From CAYSDL01 sp964429875 (GTDB lineage Bacteria; Fidelibacterota; Marinisomatia; SCGC-AAA003-L08; D37C17), in NCBI GenBank assembly GCA_964429875.1, contig CAYSDL010000071.1:1-5093 (forward strand): a stretch of DNA of 5,093 nt, in the 5' to 3' direction. Every line of letters begins with the position of its first letter. Positions within the stretch are counted from its first letter, which is position 1. Below, in pieces: positions 2,878 to 5,093 of the stretch. Position numbers and translations under genes: made by a program. The notes beneath the pieces were generated by a model that was not told where the DNA came from, ran no database searches, and saw only the letters and a list, made by a program, of their open reading frames with translations.

Positions 2878-5093
2878 ATGAAATTTCAAAATTTTATATT
2901 ATTTATTTGTTTTCTATCTTTTTCTATTATTTATGCACAAGATGAAAACTTGATTGTAGATGTAAATGTTTCTCCTGCGATTCTATATAATGGTGATCAG
3001 ATTGAAATATTTATTGAGATGAATCTAGATAATGTTGAATTAGATTGGTTTGATTTTTTTGAAACTCAACATTTTAGATATAGTGTTTATGAAGATGAAA
3101 ATTTAAGTATACAAATAAATGAAATTGAAGAAATTGATACAGGTATTGATTCTGGTATATGGGAAGGGAATTTACCTCTATATGATGCAATTGATTTAAA
3201 TTTCTACGGTGAAAGATATAAACCTATTTATATTGTCATTGATCAATCCTTTCATAACCTGAATGCACAATGGGAATTATTATCAAAATTTAAAATTTAT
3301 GCAAGGAATTTAGAACGACCAGATCCAAATAATGGAGTATTATTTGATGAATATGCAGAAGCAGCTTTTATCCGCAATATTTCGTTTAAACAAATTCAAG
3401 ATGAAATTGAAATAATGTATGAGAATAATGGGAGTTATCAGTTTCCTTGGGGGACAACTTTTCAATTCATTTGGGAAACAAATAAAAGTATTTTAAATAT
3501 TTCAGATGTTGCACAATTATTAGACTTTTCAAGTCCAGGATCTTTAGTTACATATATTGGGAATAACCTTTTTTTTGATGATTCTCCATTTGAATTTGAT
3601 ATTTATGAAAGTATTCAAAATAGTATCCAAACTTTTCTAGATGGTTTTATAAGTCCAACCTATTTAGAGGTTCTTGTAAATCATTCTGTATATTCAAACT
3701 TTAAGAATTGTGAATTATTTGCGGCAGATAATAGTGATGGAATATCTGGGTTACTTGAAATTGAAGAAGATTTTTGGATTAATCAATTAAATCAAAGTGA
3801 TTTTAATTATTCATCAGTTATTAGTGTTTTGAATGATCAAAGAATATTATTAGAAAATTCTAATAATGAAATATCTAATTTGATTAATCTTCAATGGACA
3901 GAAATTGTAGGTGGAAGTATGTGGCCACCCCCACCAGTTTATGTAAGTGATTTACAAACTTCAGTATTATTAGAATTATTAAAGGGAAATGGAATAGATT
4001 CTGATGGGTATGTTAATGAATTTGGAATAAGAATAAATAAAACACTTAGAACTGATGATTTAGTAGAATTTATAGAGATGCTAGAAAATGACAATGTTTA
4101 TTCAGGTTGTACAGATCCTAATGCCATAAATTACAATCCTGAAAATACAGCTGATGATGGTAGTTGCATTTGTAGTGATGGGTATGCTACAATTGACTTT
4201 ACAACACATGAAATATCTAATAATGAGGTGGGTTTTAGCCAAACTTGTTTTTATCAAGAAGATTTAGATTTTTTACAAGCTATTATTAATAATAGCTCTG
4301 AAACACTTGTAATGGAATTTGATATGGATGAAAATGGAGTTATTGATCCATGGGACGATTTTGATGTTAATGGAAATGGAGTTATTGATCCAATAGAGCT
4401 AGGGTGGCAAGGATGGTGGAATGGAAGATTAAAAGTTATTTCTGCTTCTTACCAAGGATTATCTGGAGAATTTCCTCCAGAAATTGGAAATACTGAATTA
4501 GAATTTATTTGGATTACAAATCAAGAATTGACAGGATTTTCACCTGAAATTGGTAATGTAAATAGTCTTAATTTTATCTGGTTATATAATAATGAATTTT
4601 TAGAATTACCTTCTGAATTTGGGAATCTTACTAATCTAACAACTTTAAATTTAGGTAAAAATCAACTTACAAGTATTCCTGAAACTATTGGGAATTTATC
4701 TGAGTTACAGAATTTACAATTGTTTAGTAATCAATTAACAATGCTTCCTGAAAGTATATGCAATCTTAATATGAGTTTTTATGGAGGGGATAATTTTTTA
4801 TGTGGCTATGTTCCTGAGTGTATTTTGAATTCTGATGGATTTAATAAAATAATTGAATATGAACCTGGTGATATGAATTATATTGAAAGTCCTCAAAATT
4901 GTGAATGGTATTTTATTGGTGATATTAATCAAGATGAAATCATTAATATTGTAGACATTGTTCTTTTAGTATCATTTATCCTTGGTCAACAATCATTAGA
5001 CCAATTTCAAGAGCTAAATTCAGATACAAACATAGATGGAATTATTAATGTCATTGATATAGTTCAACTTGTAAATATAATATTAAATAACTA
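2878..5093 (+). CDS. Secreted LRR protein with dockerin-like C-terminus (3' end at window edge)
   Basis: The reading frame is open for 738 codons and reaches the window end in an incomplete codon (ta.), which may be the stop. Residues 1-20 are a signal peptide with likely cleavage after IIYA, before Q21. Residues about 21-170 look β-rich and resemble nothing I recognise; 170-400 are also unassigned. A GCTDPNAINYNP…DDGSC cysteine motif (410-430) is typical of surface proteins of marine FCB bacteria. Two EF-hand-like loops (482-490 and 496-504) precede about five leucine-rich repeats of 23-24 residues (about 517-631, pattern LxxLxLxxNxLxxLPxxIGNL). The end (681-738) is a dockerin-like pair of Ca2+ loops: D682-x-N684-x-D686 with N690 and D693, and D716-x-N718-x-D720 with N724 and D727. 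This predicts an exported, Ca2+-stabilised binding or adhesion protein. No enzyme motif is seen. ATG 2878 sits at the array's standard spacing and directly precedes the signal peptide. Confidence 0.88.
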   Translation, partial: MKFQNFILFICFLSFSIIYAQDENLIVDVNVSPAILYNGDQIEIFIEMNLDNVELDWFDFFETQHFRYSVYEDENLSIQINEIEEIDTGIDSGIWEGNLPLYDAIDLNFYGERYKPIYIVIDQSFHNLNAQWELLSKFKIYARNLERPDPNNGVLFDEYAEAAFIRNISFKQIQDEIEIMYENNGSYQFPWGTTFQFIWETNKSILNISDVAQLLDFSSPGSLVTYIGNNLFFDDSPFEFDIYESIQNSIQTFLDGFISPTYLEVLVNHSVYSNFKNCELFAADNSDGISGLLEIEEDFWINQLNQSDFNYSSVISVLNDQRILLENSNNEISNLINLQWTEIVGGSMWPPPPVYVSDLQTSVLLELLKGNGIDSDGYVNEFGIRINKTLRTDDLVEFIEMLENDNVYSGCTDPNAINYNPENTADDGSCICSDGYATIDFTTHEISNNEVGFSQTCFYQEDLDFLQAIINNSSETLVMEFDMDENGVIDPWDDFDVNGNGVIDPIELGWQGWWNGRLKVISASYQGLSGEFPPEIGNTELEFIWITNQELTGFSPEIGNVNSLNFIWLYNNEFLELPSEFGNLTNLTTLNLGKNQLTSIPETIGNLSELQNLQLFSNQLTMLPESICNLNMSFYGGDNFLCGYVPECILNSDGFNKIIEYEPGDMNYIESPQNCEWYFIGDINQDEIINIVDIVLLVSFILGQQSLDQFQELNSDTNIDGIINVIDIVQLVNIILNN
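4332..4392 (+). repeat. 19-bp direct repeat encoding paired EF-hand-like loops
   Basis: AAATGGAGTTATTGATCCA occurs identically at 4332-4350 and 4374-4392, 42 bp apart and in frame. Each copy encodes (E/G)NGVIDP inside an EF-hand-like loop of the secreted protein. Base-level identity points to a recent duplication or conversion of this 14-residue unit. Confidence 0.75.

Larger units (their letters stand above)
1..5093 (+). mobile_element. Putative tandem array of single-gene cassettes separated by tRNA-Pro 3'-half repeats
   Basis: Three direct repeats, each a tRNA-Pro 3' half plus a terminator, divide the window into units holding one + strand gene each. The repeat-to-repeat period is 1028 bp for the first unit (inferred, because the first repeat is cut) and 1762 bp for the second; the third unit is at least 2319 bp. 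The genes are unrelated in sequence and function, so this is not a tandem gene duplication. Site-specific integration into the 3' part of tRNA genes is well known for tyrosine-recombinase elements and leaves exactly such 3'-end copies. Repeated insertion of small circles at one tRNA would give this layout. No integrase, transposase or terminal inverted repeat is visible, so mobility is inferred. The array probably continues beyond one or both window edges. Confidence 0.6.

Overview
The window reads as an AT-rich genome fragment from a marine member of the FCB group of bacteria. The secreted protein at the right end has a Bacteroidota-style signal peptide (…YA|QDE), a GCTDPNAINYNP…DDGSC cysteine motif, leucine-rich repeats and a C-terminal dockerin-like Ca2+-binding pair. 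The class III cyclase opens with KRKLAAIMFTDIAGYTALS. From memory, this combination is most suggestive of Candidatus Marinimicrobia (SAR406). A marine flavobacterium is the main alternative. No marker gene in the window settles the taxonomy.

The layout is the striking part. The same block occurs three times in the same orientation: the 3' half of a tRNA-Pro(UGG) gene, then a short A/T spacer, then a rho-independent terminator. The copies lie at 1-74 (cut by the window edge), 1013-1102 and 2775-2864. The tRNA part is identical wherever it can be compared, and similarity ends just before an ATG lying 16-17 nt past the terminator T-run. Each block is followed by one gene on the + strand: a double GNAT-fold protein (87-1004), a membrane-anchored class III nucleotidyl cyclase (1115-2728), and a large secreted LRR/dockerin-like protein (2878 to the window end). 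The three genes are unrelated. The two internal tRNA copies lack the 5' half (acceptor 5' strand and D arm), so they cannot be functional tRNAs. The copy at 1-34 may be the end of the real tRNA-Pro gene or a further half copy.

My interpretation is a tandem array of single-gene cassettes stacked at a tRNA-Pro gene. Each cassette is bounded by tRNA-half/terminator repeats that play the part attC sites play in integrons. The left repeat boundary falls at the 5' edge of the anticodon stem. There CCTGC-N7-GCAGG gives the inverted arms around a 7-bp centre expected of a tyrosine-recombinase crossover site in a tRNA gene. No recombinase is encoded here, so one would have to act in trans or lie outside the window. 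The array structure is seen directly; the mobility and the mechanism are inferred.

The genes show no shared pathway. They look like independent accessory cargo: a probable acetyltransferase, a probable cyclic-nucleotide signalling protein and a probable cell-surface protein. Each is a separate transcription unit that would end in the next tRNA-half/terminator block. Gaps between genes are short and consist almost entirely of these repeats. No stretch over 300 bases lacks a gene.
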